64,000 nt of DNA from DATAVB01 sp036267955 (GTDB lineage Bacteria; Actinomycetota; Actinomycetes; Mycobacteriales; QHCD01): assembly GCA_036267955.1 (NCBI GenBank), contig DATAVB010000118.1:62001-126000 (forward strand), given 5' to 3'. How positions within the stretch are numbered: the first letter of the stretch is position 1; every line of letters starts with the position of its first letter. Positions 25,156 to 33,354 of the stretch are shown here, one piece after another. A program made the position numbers and the translations under genes. The notes under the pieces were generated by a model. That model did not search any database. It saw only the letters and a list, made by a program, of their open reading frames with translations, and was not told where the DNA came from.

Positions 25156-26067
25156 TCAGTCCGGCAAGCCGCGCTCGGCCCGCAGCGCCCCGGCGTGCAG
25201 GTCGCCGTACTCCTTGACCCGGTCGAGCACCTCGGCCGAGGTGAAGGACAGGGCCTGGCCGGACTCCACCTCGTCCCAGCCGACCGGGGTGGAGACGCGG
25301 GGCTCGGGCCGGGCCCGCAGCGAGTAGACGCACACCGTCGTTTTCGCCGTGTTGTTCTGGCTCCAGTCCACGAAGATCCGGCCCGGTCGTACGGCCTTCG
25401 CCATTTCGGCGGTGATGAGCTTCGGGTTTTCCTGGGCGAGGCGGCCGGCAAGGGCCTTCGCATAGTCCGAGGTGCGGCCGCCGGGCGTCTCGGTGATCGG
25501 CACGCTCACCTGCATCCCCTTGGATCCGCTCGTCTTCGGATACGCCTCCAGCCCGTCCTCGGCCAGGACCTCGCGCAGCAGGCAGGCGACCTCGCAGCAT
25601 TCGACGATGCCGGCCGGTGCCCCCGGGTCGAGGTCGAAAACCAGGAGATCGGTGCCGTGCACGCCGCCCCGCGGGCCAACAGTCCATTGTGGAGTATGTA
25701 ATTCAAGGCCGGCGAGATTGGCCACCCAGACCAGGCCGGCGAGGCTCTCGATAACAACGAAGTCGATTTCCTCGCGATTCATCGTGCTGCCGGGCACGGG
25801 CAGGCGGACGGTCCGGACCCAGTCCGGCTTGTGGCTCGGCGCATTCTTTTCGAAGAAGGACTTTCCGTCGACTCCGTTCGGATAACGGCGGAGCGTCAAT
25901 GGTCGGCCGGCCAGGTGCGGCAGGATCACTGGCGCGATGCGCGAGTAGTAGTCGATCACCTCGCCCTTGGTGAATCCGGCATCGGGATAGAGCACCTTGT
26001 CCAGATTGGACAGTTGCAGGATGTGCTCATCCACCCGGACCCGGACGGTTTCATTGGACGGGCTCAC
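25156..26067 (-). CDS. LigD-type DNA polymerase/primase domain protein (NHEJ)
   Basis: Stand-alone archaeo-eukaryotic primase-type polymerase of 303 aa, the POL domain of LigD, which fills or extends ends in non-homologous end joining. Marks: LSNLDKVLYPDAGFTKGEVI, LTLRRYPNGVDGKSFFEKN, the catalytic acidic pair in LLVFDLDPG, TSGSKGMQV and IFVDWSQN. The start overlaps the upstream ligase gene by 17 nt, so the two are co-translated. No 3'-phosphoesterase domain is attached or nearby. Confidence 0.92.
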   Translation of the reverse strand: MSPSNETVRVRVDEHILQLSNLDKVLYPDAGFTKGEVIDYYSRIAPVILPHLAGRPLTLRRYPNGVDGKSFFEKNAPSHKPDWVRTVRLPVPGSTMNREEIDFVVIESLAGLVWVANLAGLELHTPQWTVGPRGGVHGTDLLVFDLDPGAPAGIVECCEVACLLREVLAEDGLEAYPKTSGSKGMQVSVPITETPGGRTSDYAKALAGRLAQENPKLITAEMAKAVRPGRIFVDWSQNNTAKTTVCVYSLRARPEPRVSTPVGWDEVESGQALSFTSAEVLDRVKEYGDLHAGALRAERGLPD

Positions 26068-26998
26068 GGACCACCTCCCGGGGATCTTTGTCGTCGCGCA
26101 GGCCTTGGTAGGTAGGAAATCGCAGCCGGCCGGCGGGTGTCCACTCGCCGAAGGAAACCTCGACCACGAGCCGCGGAACGCACCAGGTCACGCCGCGCTT
26201 CTCGACCGTCGTCAGCATCTCGGCGAACGGTGATTCCTTCTGGTGCAGGGGTTTGAGTCGGCTTTCGAGATCTTTCAACACCGGCCCGGTGAGTCCGCTG
26301 CCGACCTGGCCGGCGTAGCGCAGGTCGCCGTCCGCGTAGTAGCCGAGCACCAGGGAGCCGATCTGGCCGGTGCGGCCACCGACGCCCACCTCGAAACCGC
26401 AGACCACGAACTCCTGTCGTTTCAACAGCCGTACCTTCACCCAGTCCGGGCTGCGCCGGCCGGGCCGGTAGACCGAGTCCAGCCGCTTGGCCACCACGCC
26501 CTCGAGGTGCTGCTCCCGGCATGCCCGCACCGTCGCCGGTCCGTCGTCGAACGTGGGCGGCACCATCGCGGCCGGACCGTGCAGGTCGAGCCGCTCCAGG
26601 GTCTGCCGCCGCTCGGCGTACGGGCGCCCGGTCAGGTCCACCCCGTACAGCCGCAGCACGTCGAAGACGAGGTAGGTCACCGGGGCAACGGCCGCGGCCC
26701 GGCGGGCCTGCGCCGCATTGCCGACGTGCATCCGCGGCGCCAGCGCGGCGAAGGACGGCCGCCCCTCCTCCAGCGCCACGATCTCGCCGTCGAAGAGTGC
26801 GTCCGCGCAGCTTTCGGCGAAGTCGGCCAACTCCGGGTAGGTGTGGCTGAGGTCCCGCTCGCTGCGGCTGCTCAGCCGCAGGCCGTCCGGGGTCCGGTCG
26901 GCCAGCACCCGTACGCCGTCCCACTTCAACTCGTACGCCCACTGCGCGCCTTCGGGTAGGGCGCCTGCGGTGGCGAGCATCGGCCTCACCCGCCCCAT
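26051..26998 (-). CDS. ATP-dependent DNA ligase (LigD/LigC-type)
   Basis: ATP-dependent DNA ligase of 315 aa, adenylation plus OB-fold only. Motif I is ELKWDGVRVLAD with the nucleotidyl Lys. DGEIVAL (III), EGVVAKRLDSVY (IV) and WVKVRLLKRQEFVV (V) follow. The ATG at 26998, just before GRVRPMLATAG, fits the family opening; the frame is open to 27106. With the adjacent polymerase gene and divergent Ku it forms a three-gene NHEJ set, in which ligase and polymerase are separate chains rather than one LigD. Confidence 0.92.
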   Translation of the reverse strand: MGRVRPMLATAGALPEGAQWAYELKWDGVRVLADRTPDGLRLSSRSERDLSHTYPELADFAESCADALFDGEIVALEEGRPSFAALAPRMHVGNAAQARRAAAVAPVTYLVFDVLRLYGVDLTGRPYAERRQTLERLDLHGPAAMVPPTFDDGPATVRACREQHLEGVVAKRLDSVYRPGRRSPDWVKVRLLKRQEFVVCGFEVGVGGRTGQIGSLVLGYYADGDLRYAGQVGSGLTGPVLKDLESRLKPLHQKESPFAEMLTTVEKRGVTWCVPRLVVEVSFGEWTPAGRLRFPTYQGLRDDKDPREVVREPVQ

Positions 26999-27134
26999 CC
27001 TGCCCGACCCGCTCGGTCCCAACCGGCCGCAACGCGCGGTCGCCGTGCGTGACGGCCCGGAAGATTTGCCGCGATCGGGCCTTTCTCCTGTCACTCTCGG
27101 CGACATCGGCCCGAGTCTGTGTCAGGCTGATCCC

Positions 27135-28115
27135 ATGCGCGCGATCTGGAAGGGTGCCATCTCCTTCGGCCTGGTGAGCATCCCGATCAAACTCTTCTCG
27201 GCGACCGAGGAGCGCGGTGTCGCGTTCCACCAGGTGCACCGCGAGGACGGCGGCCGGATCCGGTACAAGCGGATCTGCTCGATCGACGGCGACGAGGTGC
27301 CCTACGGCGACATCGCCAAGGGCTACGAACTGCCCGGCGGCGACATGGTTGTCCTCACCGACGACGACCTGGCTGACCTGCCGCTGTCCAGCAGCCGCGA
27401 GGTCGACGTGCTGCAGTTCGTCCCACTGGAGCAGGTCGACCCGATCTACTTCAACAAGAGCTACTACCTCGAGCCGGAGGGGACGGCGGCCAAGCCGTAC
27501 GTGCTGCTGCGCGATGCGCTGGAGCGCTCCGGGATGGTCGCCATCGTCAAGATCGCGATCCGCAGCAAGGAGGCGTTGGCCACCCTGCGGGTCCGCGAGG
27601 GCGTGCTGGTGCTGGAGACGATGATCTGGCCGGACGAGGTCCGGGCCCCGGAGTTCGGCTTCCTGAACGACGAGGTGAGCGTCCGCCCCCAGGAGCTGCA
27701 GATGGCCGAGTCGCTGATCGAGAGCATGTCCGGCGATTTCGCGCCGGATGAGTACCACGACGGCTATCGCGAGGCGCTCGAGGCAGTGGTGGAGGCCAAG
27801 GTCGAGGGCCGCGAGGTCGTCACGCCGGAGGACGCGCCGGACAGCGGCGGTGAGGTGCTCGACCTGATGGCGGCCCTGCGCAAGAGCGTCGCCGACGCCA
27901 AGAAGGGCGGCGCCGCGGCCGAATCGCCGAAGAAGACGGCCAAGGCGCCGGCGAAGAAGACCGCGGCCAAGACGACCGCGACAAAGGCCACCGAGAGCGA
28001 GCCGGAGAAGAAGCCGGCCGCGAGGAAGACACCAACCAAGAAGACGCTGGCCAAGAAGACGCTGGCCAAGAAGACGCCGGCGAAGAAGGCCGCCGGCGCG
28101 CGGCGCAGCGCCTAG
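27135..28115 (+). CDS. ku: Ku DNA end-binding protein
   Basis: Bacterial Ku of 326 aa, a homodimeric ring that binds double-strand breaks and recruits LigD. The core opens RAIWKGAISFGLVSIPIKLF and contains VLVLETMIWPDEVR. The C-terminal 75 residues are a Lys/Ala/Thr-rich low-complexity tail (PAKKTAAKTTATKATE and KKTLAKKTLAKK repeats), a known Ku extension that aids DNA binding. The ATG at 27135 has no strong ribosome site, so the transcript may be leaderless. The stop codon is directly followed by the alpha/beta hydrolase ATG. Confidence 0.95.
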   Translation: MRAIWKGAISFGLVSIPIKLFSATEERGVAFHQVHREDGGRIRYKRICSIDGDEVPYGDIAKGYELPGGDMVVLTDDDLADLPLSSSREVDVLQFVPLEQVDPIYFNKSYYLEPEGTAAKPYVLLRDALERSGMVAIVKIAIRSKEALATLRVREGVLVLETMIWPDEVRAPEFGFLNDEVSVRPQELQMAESLIESMSGDFAPDEYHDGYREALEAVVEAKVEGREVVTPEDAPDSGGEVLDLMAALRKSVADAKKGGAAAESPKKTAKAPAKKTAAKTTATKATESEPEKKPAARKTPTKKTLAKKTLAKKTPAKKAAGARRSA

Positions 28116-29141
28116 ATGCGGCCGTGGCGCTCGGTGGGTGCCTCGGTCGGTGGCGACCCGGTCCCGGCCGCCGCGCCAGCCGAGGTGCCGCTGCCGGAGG
28201 TTGATCCGAACCGGCCGCCGTACCCGGCCGAGACCGTGCTGATCGACGGTCGCGGTGTGCTGATGCGCGCGACCCCATCCGGAACGCCGGAGGCGGAACC
28301 GGCGCTGTATGTACACGGCCTCGGCGGCTCGTCGACCAATTGGACCGATCTCGGCGCGCTGCTGGCCGACCACGTCGACGGCGTCGCGATGGACCTGCCG
28401 GGGTTCGGCGGTTCGGATCCGGCGGCCGGTGAGGACTACAGCCTCGCGGCCCACGCCCGGGTGGTGGCACGGGTGATCGAGGAGCGCGGCCGCGGACCGC
28501 TGCACCTGCTGGCGAACTCGCTCGGCGGCGCGGTCTCGCTGCTGGTGGCCGCCGACCGGCCCGAGCTGGTCCGGACGCTGACCCTGATCTCGCCGGCGAT
28601 GCCAGACCTGCGGCCGCGGCGCAGTCCCGCGGTCCTGATCGGCGCGTTCGCCGTACCGGGCTTGCGCCAGCTCGCCGACCGGTACACCGCGCGCAGCAGC
28701 ATCGAGGACCGGGTGCGGGCCGTGCTGCGGGCCTGCTTCGCCGACCCGACCCTGGTGCCGGAGACCAGGTTCGCGGAGGCGGTCGCCGAGCAGCGCCGGC
28801 AGGTGTCGCTGCCGTGGGCGCAGGCCGCGTTCGCCGGTTCGGTACGCGGTCTGGTGCGGAGTTACCTGCGGTCCGGGTCCGGCTCGCTGTGGCAGGTGGC
28901 GGGTCGGATCACCGCGCCGACCCTGGTGATCTGGGGTGCGGGCGACCGGCTGGTCGACCCGGTGCTGGCGCCGCGTACCGCCCGGGCCATCCCCGGTGCC
29001 AGGCTGACGGTCTTGCCGGACGTCGGTCACACCGCTCATCTGGAGGCGCCGCGGCTGACCGCCGAGCTGGTGCTGGGGCTGCTGCAATCCCGGCCCGGTC
29101 AGGGCTGCCGCCGCGCGCCGCGCCTGATCACCGGCCGGTAA
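28116..29141 (+). CDS. Alpha/beta hydrolase
   Basis: Alpha/beta-hydrolase-fold enzyme of 341 aa. Oxyanion segment YVHGLGGSSTNW, nucleophile elbow LANSLGGA (Ser), acid in WGAGDRLVDP and His in DVGHTAHLE make a full triad. It starts on the base after the Ku stop, so the two are coupled. Substrate unknown; an esterase/lipase role like that of the mycobacterial LipV neighbour is an analogy only. Confidence 0.85.
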   Translation: MRPWRSVGASVGGDPVPAAAPAEVPLPEVDPNRPPYPAETVLIDGRGVLMRATPSGTPEAEPALYVHGLGGSSTNWTDLGALLADHVDGVAMDLPGFGGSDPAAGEDYSLAAHARVVARVIEERGRGPLHLLANSLGGAVSLLVAADRPELVRTLTLISPAMPDLRPRRSPAVLIGAFAVPGLRQLADRYTARSSIEDRVRAVLRACFADPTLVPETRFAEAVAEQRRQVSLPWAQAAFAGSVRGLVRSYLRSGSGSLWQVAGRITAPTLVIWGAGDRLVDPVLAPRTARAIPGARLTVLPDVGHTAHLEAPRLTAELVLGLLQSRPGQGCRRAPRLITGR

Positions 29142-29163
29142 CGGCTGTGGCAAGCTGGATGGG

Positions 29164-30222
29164 ATGACTGATCAGGGACCGGACCACGGGCGGCCTCGAC
29201 GGCGCTCGATTTCCGACGGCCCCCGGACCTACGGATCGGTCAGTCGGGAGCACGTCCCGCTGCGCAGCCCGGACGGGCCGCTGCGGGCCCGGCTGGAGCC
29301 GCGCCACTCGGCCCGCCGCTCGGCGGACAACCGCGGCCCACTCGCCCGGTTCGTTGACCGGTTCGGCTGGCGGGCGTACGCGCTGCCGGTGCTCGCGGTG
29401 GCCACCATTCTCGGGCTCGGCAACATCGCCGCCAGCGGCGCACCGGAGCCGGCCCACCACCAGACCGCCGGCGCACCGTCCGACACAGGGCAGACCACTG
29501 GCCAGCCGGGCGCCAGCTCGGGCGCCAGCCCGTCGCAGGCCCCGAGTTCCGCGCCGAGCGCGACGCCGAGCCCGACCGACGCCCTGCCCACCTCGGTACC
29601 TTCCGGTTCGGTGGCGGCATTGCCGTCGTCCTCGGTGAGCTATCCCGAGCATGGCAACGACACGTTCCACGTCGTGGCGGGCACGTCCCAGCCGGTCGGT
29701 CACGGTCCGTTGCGCACGTACGCGGTGGAGACCGAGGGCGGGATGTCCGGCGTGGATGCGCAGGCATTCGCCGCCTCAGTGGTGCAGACGTTGAGTGACC
29801 CGCGCAGCTGGTCGCGCAGCGGGATCCGGTTGCAGCGGGTGGATTCCGGGCACATCGACTTCCGGGTCAGCCTCACCTCGGTGCTGACGATCCGGAAGAA
29901 GTGCGGGTACTCGCTGCCGGTGGAGACCTCCTGCTTCAACAGCGGCGAGGGCCGGGCGTTCATCAACGCGGCGCGCTGGGCCCGGGGCGCCGTCTCCTAC
30001 GGCAAGGACGTCGCCGACTACCGGCACTACGTCGTCAACCACGAGGTCGGGCACGCTCTCGGCCACGGGCACGTCAAGTGCCCCAAGGCCGGGGCCGCTG
30101 CGCCGATCATGATGGAACAGACCCTCGGGGTCACCACTCCGGGCGTCGGCGCCTGCCTGCCCAACCCGTGGCCGTACGTGCACGGCAAGCTCGCCACCGG
30201 CCCGCCGACCGCCGGCTACTGA
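29164..30222 (+). CDS. DUF3152 membrane-anchored zinc-metalloprotease-like protein
   Basis: Protein of 352 aa. A cytosolic Arg-rich N terminus (about 70 residues) leads to one TM segment (YALPVLAVATILGLGNIA). A Ser/Pro/Ala-rich linker and an extracellular DUF3152 domain follow. This carries NHEVGHALGHGH, the HExxHxxGxxH zinc site of metzincin-type proteases, with two nearby Cys pairs. Proteolysis is expected from the motif but unproven for the family. Confidence 0.85.
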   Translation: MTDQGPDHGRPRRRSISDGPRTYGSVSREHVPLRSPDGPLRARLEPRHSARRSADNRGPLARFVDRFGWRAYALPVLAVATILGLGNIAASGAPEPAHHQTAGAPSDTGQTTGQPGASSGASPSQAPSSAPSATPSPTDALPTSVPSGSVAALPSSSVSYPEHGNDTFHVVAGTSQPVGHGPLRTYAVETEGGMSGVDAQAFAASVVQTLSDPRSWSRSGIRLQRVDSGHIDFRVSLTSVLTIRKKCGYSLPVETSCFNSGEGRAFINAARWARGAVSYGKDVADYRHYVVNHEVGHALGHGHVKCPKAGAAAPIMMEQTLGVTTPGVGACLPNPWPYVHGKLATGPPTAGY

Positions 30223-30230
30223 GCCGGGTA

Positions 30231-30248
30231 AAGCGCACTTCGAGCGGG
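30231..30248. repeat. 18-bp dispersed repeat, copy 1
   Basis: AAGCGCACTTCGAGCGGG is 16/18 identical to 33226-33243. Both copies lie just after a gene's stop codon. Confidence 0.5.
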
Positions 30249-30273
30249 CTGGCGCCGGTCGGCGGCCCGTTCC

Positions 30274-30327
30274 GTGATCGTGATTGCGAAATGCCGGCCA
30301 TAGCCGGCTCAACGCAAACATCATCAC
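30274..30327. repeat. Palindromic intergenic element, copy 2
   Basis: GTGATCGTGATTGCG opens the element, GCCGGCCATAGCCGGC is a perfect central stem-loop and CATCATCAC closes it. Order and many bases match copy 1 at 17258-17313. Confidence 0.75.
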
Positions 30328-30430
30328 CGAGTAGGGGCCGGCTGCGGCGCACGGTGATCGGGCCGGACGCGGGCCGCGAGCATCAAGCCGAGAGCCCAAG
30401 TCGGCCCGGGCTGGTCGAGTGGCCCGCTGA

Positions 30431-30494
30431 CTGTCACTCCTTGGGTCGGTGGGGAACAATGGGCACCGCAGGTGCGGTTGTGCCCCAGTGACAG
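30431..30494 (+). promoter_or_regulatory. Structured 64-nt element upstream of moeZ
   Basis: The outer arms CTGTCACT/AGTGACAG are exact. Inside, GGGG/CCCC, ACAA/TTGT and GCACC/GGTGC nest in order, leaving a 12-nt unpaired bulge on the 5' side. It ends 39 nt before the GTG. It could be an RNA control element or a dyad operator. Confidence 0.45.
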
Positions 30495-30533
30495 CTCGTT
30501 GTCGTCTCATGATGTGTCTCGGAGGAGAAGCCA

Positions 30534-31694
30534 GTGTCTCTGCCACCCCTCGTCGAGCCCGCCGCGGAACTCACCGTTGACGAGGTCCGCCGGTACAGCC
30601 GGCATCTGATCGTTCCGGACGTCGCCATGGACGGCCAGAAACGGTTGAAGAATGCCAAGGTGCTCGTGGTCGGAGCCGGTGGTCTCGGCTCGCCTGCTCT
30701 GCTCTACCTCGCCGCCGCGGGTGTCGGCACGCTCGGCATCGTCGACTTCGACGAGGTCGACGAATCCAACCTGCAGCGCCAGGTGATCCACGGGCAGAGC
30801 GACGTCGGCCGCCCGAAGGCCGACTCCGCCGCCGACTCGATCCGCGAGATCAACCCGCTGGTGAAGATCAACCTGCACAAGGTGCACCTGGACTCGTCCA
30901 ACGTGCTCGACATCTTCACCGACTACGACCTGATCCTCGACGGCACCGACAACTTCGCCACCCGCTACCTGGTCAACGACGCCGCCGTACTGCTGGACAA
31001 GCCGTACGTGTGGGGTTCGATCTACCGGTTCGACGGCCAGGTAAGCGTCTTCTGGGACTCGCACGGCCCGAACTACCGCGACCTCTACCCGGTCCCGCCG
31101 CCCCCCGGCATGGTGCCCTCGTGCGCCGAGGGTGGCGTGCTCGGCGTGCTGTGCGCGTCGATCGGCTCGGTCATGGTCAACGAGGCGATCAAGCTCATCA
31201 CCGGCATCGGCGACACGCTGCTCGGTCGGCTGCTGGTCTTCGACGCACTGGAGATGAGCTGGCACGAGGTGGCGATCCGCAAGGACCCGGCCACCGAGCC
31301 GATCACCGAGCTGATCGACTACGAGGCGTTCTGCGGTGTCGTGTCGGAGGAGGCCGCCGAGGCCGCCGCCGGCTCGACGATCACCGCGGCCGAGCTCAAG
31401 GACATGATCGATGCGGGCAAGGACTTCGCGCTGATCGACGTCCGGGAGCCGGCCGAGTACGAGATCGTCTCGATCCCCGGCTCGGTGCTGATTCCCAAGG
31501 GCGACATCCTCTCCGGCGCGGCGCTTTCCCGGCTGCCGCAGGACAAGCCGCTGGTGCTGCACTGCAAGTCTGGGGTCCGCTCGGCCGAGGCGCTGGCCGC
31601 GGTGAAGCAGGCCGGTTTCAAGGACGCGGTGCACGTGCAGGGCGGCGTCATCGCCTGGGTCAACCAGGTCGACCCGAGCCTCCCCTCGTACTGA
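30534..31694 (+). CDS. moeZ: Adenylyltransferase/sulfurtransferase MoeZ
   Basis: Two-domain enzyme of 386 aa. The ThiF/MoeB-type domain (VVGAGGLGSPALLYLAAAGV; SNLQRQVIHG; DGTDNFATRYLVND) adenylates the C terminus of sulfur-carrier proteins. A C-terminal rhodanese domain (LIDVREPAEYE; active loop LHCKSGVRS with the Cys) supplies sulfur. It serves molybdopterin, thiamine or cysteine carrier proteins. GTG start with GGAGGAG about 8 nt upstream. Single gene, flanked by a structured leader element and a very long downstream hairpin. Confidence 0.95.
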   Translation: MSLPPLVEPAAELTVDEVRRYSRHLIVPDVAMDGQKRLKNAKVLVVGAGGLGSPALLYLAAAGVGTLGIVDFDEVDESNLQRQVIHGQSDVGRPKADSAADSIREINPLVKINLHKVHLDSSNVLDIFTDYDLILDGTDNFATRYLVNDAAVLLDKPYVWGSIYRFDGQVSVFWDSHGPNYRDLYPVPPPPGMVPSCAEGGVLGVLCASIGSVMVNEAIKLITGIGDTLLGRLLVFDALEMSWHEVAIRKDPATEPITELIDYEAFCGVVSEEAAEAAAGSTITAAELKDMIDAGKDFALIDVREPAEYEIVSIPGSVLIPKGDILSGAALSRLPQDKPLVLHCKSGVRSAEALAAVKQAGFKDAVHVQGGVIAWVNQVDPSLPSY

Positions 31695-31718
31695 CGCTGA
31701 TCCTTCCGTTCCCGATTT

Positions 31719-31781
31719 CGTTTCCCGCCAATGTGGCGTTGGGGTGCCTAGATTGCCCCAATGGCACATTGGCGGGAAACG
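31719..31781. terminator. Very long hairpin after moeZ
   Basis: The arms CGTTTCCCGCCAATGTG and CACATTGGCGGGAAACG are exact complements (17 bp). An inner TTGGGG/CCCCAA stem extends the hairpin to about 25 bp. No U-tract follows. It may be a terminator or a small palindromic repeat unit. Confidence 0.65.
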
Positions 31782-31876
31782 TTTCGTCGGGGGGTACGCG
31801 AGTACCGCGCCGGGAGTAGACGCACTGTCGTCCCGCGGACGATGCCATCGCCACGACGCCGGCGCAGACTCGGCTC

Positions 31877-32353
31877 ATGAGTACAGAAACCGCGAACGTC
31901 ACAGCCAACGAGGTACGGGCATCCGATGCCGAACGGGAGCGCGTGGCGGCGCTGCTGCAGCAGGCCGGTGCCGAAGGACGACTCACCATTGCCGAGGTCG
32001 ACGAGCGGGTCGCGGCGGCATACGCGGCGACCTACCGGCGGGAACTGCCGCCGCTGACCCGCGATCTTCCGACTGACGACACGACCCGTGAGACCGCTCG
32101 CCGTCCGGTGCCCGGACCGCTGCGGTACGACCGCGGCCTCCGGATCCACGCGGTCATCGCGACCGTGTTGTCGGTCATCCTGATCTCCCGCTGGGCCGGG
32201 ACCGGGCTGGGCTTTTTCTGGCCGATCTTTCCGATGTTCTGGTTGTGGGGGAGCCTTGCCGTACGGATGGCCTTCCGGCGGGCCGGCGGCTGGGACGCCC
32301 GCCGACCGGGTGGCTGGGACGGACGCCGCGGTCCGCGGTGGGCCGGCCGATGA
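31877..32353 (+). CDS. DUF1707 protein with C-terminal 2TM domain
   Basis: Protein of 158 aa. Residues about 10-60 form a DUF1707 (SHOCT-like) domain: VRASDAERERVAALLQQA, GRLTIAEVDERVAAAYAA. Two TM segments follow (HAVIATVLSVILIS and LGFFWPIFPMFWLWGSLA), then a Gly/Trp/Arg-rich tail. Function unknown; DUF1707 proteins are often in membrane-stress settings. The stop overlaps the next start as ATGA. Confidence 0.8.
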   Translation: MSTETANVTANEVRASDAERERVAALLQQAGAEGRLTIAEVDERVAAAYAATYRRELPPLTRDLPTDDTTRETARRPVPGPLRYDRGLRIHAVIATVLSVILISRWAGTGLGFFWPIFPMFWLWGSLAVRMAFRRAGGWDARRPGGWDGRRGPRWAGR

Positions 32354-33201
32354 GCCCGCGCCAGCGGCCGTTCCGGTTCGGCGTCGTCGGCGGCCGGGCC
32401 CGCGATGCCGCGGATTGGGCCGCTACCGCGCGACGGGTCGAGCAACTCGGTTACTCGACCCTGCTGGCTCCGGACAGCATGCAGGTCCTCGCACCGATCC
32501 CGGCGCTGGCCGCCGCCGCGGCGGTGACCGAACGGTTGCGGTTCGGCACGTACGTGCTGGCCGCTCCGTTCCACAATGCGGGCGAGGTCGCCTGGAACGC
32601 CTCGACGCTGGATCTGCTGTCCGGTGGGCGATTCGAGCTTGGCCTGGGCGCGGGTCGCCCGGGCGGCGAGTCGGATGCGGCCCGGCTCGGGGTGCCGTAC
32701 GGCCCGCCGGGGGAACGGGTGGACCAGCTCGCCGCACTGATCGACGGCGTACGCGACCAGTTGTCGGCCGGGCACTACCCGAAGCCGGACCGGCCGCTTC
32801 CGCTGCTGATCGCCGGCTCGGGTAAGCGGATGCTCGCGCTCGCGGCGAAAACGGCAGACATCCTGGCGCTCGGCGTATCGCCGCAGACGACCGAGGACCA
32901 GCTGGCCGACAAGGTCGGGACGCTGCGCGAACTGGCCGGTGATCGGGCCGAGGACATCGAGCTCGCCATGTCGCTGCACACCGTCGGTCCCGATGTGCCG
33001 GAGTGGGTGGGAAAGCAGTTCGGGTTGAACGTGCCGGACCTGCTCGCCGCCGAGGCCGTGTCGGTGCTGACCGGGTCATCGCGGGAGATGGCCGACCGGC
33101 TGCTGCGCCGCCGGGAACGGTCCGGCATTTCGTACGTGATCACCAACTACTCGTTCATCGAGCCGCTGGCCGCGGTGATCGAACTGCTGGACGGACGGTA
33201 G
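32350..33201 (+). CDS. LLM-class F420-dependent oxidoreductase
   Basis: Luciferase-like TIM-barrel oxidoreductase of 283 aa (F420-type TIGR03621-like subgroup). Segments: FRFGVVGGRARDAADWAATA, LRFGTYVLAAPFHN, ERFELGLGAGRP-type loop (here RFELGLGAGRPGGES), PLLIAGSGKRMLALAAKTAD. Substrate unknown. The start ATG at 32350 overlaps the DUF1707 stop by 4 nt, so they are coupled. Confidence 0.85.
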   Translation: MSPRQRPFRFGVVGGRARDAADWAATARRVEQLGYSTLLAPDSMQVLAPIPALAAAAAVTERLRFGTYVLAAPFHNAGEVAWNASTLDLLSGGRFELGLGAGRPGGESDAARLGVPYGPPGERVDQLAALIDGVRDQLSAGHYPKPDRPLPLLIAGSGKRMLALAAKTADILALGVSPQTTEDQLADKVGTLRELAGDRAEDIELAMSLHTVGPDVPEWVGKQFGLNVPDLLAAEAVSVLTGSSREMADRLLRRRERSGISYVITNYSFIEPLAAVIELLDGR

Positions 33202-33225
33202 GAGCGCCGCCGGTCTTTCCGATCG

Positions 33226-33276
33226 AAGCGCACTTTGACCGGGATGGGTGAGGGTTTCGCGGATCGGAGTGCGCTT
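33226..33276. repeat. Inverted repeat with 18-bp dispersed-repeat copy 2
   Basis: AAGCGCACT (33226-33234) and AGTGCGCTT (33268-33276) are exact 9-bp inverted arms. The left part (33226-33243) is 16/18 identical to 30231-30248. Located 24 nt after the oxidoreductase stop; possible terminator. Confidence 0.5.
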
Positions 33277-33354
33277 GCACCGGAGTGAGGGCGGCCTCGG
33301 ACTTGGCCGGCCAGGGGTTGAATTTTGTCGGACCGGGCGGCTAGGAATAGCCGC

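Larger units (their letters stand above)
30223..30533. other. Intergenic region with repeat and structured element before moeZ
   Basis: It holds a short shared repeat (30231-30248), palindromic element copy 2 (30274-30327), a 64-nt inverted structure (30431-30494) and the moeZ ribosome site GGAGGAG. No gene seen. Confidence 0.6.

Noticed and set aside
28020..28105. Lys-Ala repeat array in ku as a novel repeat
   Set aside because: Lys-rich repetitive tails are a known property of actinobacterial Ku proteins.
26064..29153. Minus-strand open frame of 1029 codons over ku and the ligase
   Set aside because: Low-complexity shadow of Ku, hydrolase and ligase frames. The real ligase uses another frame with all ligase motifs.
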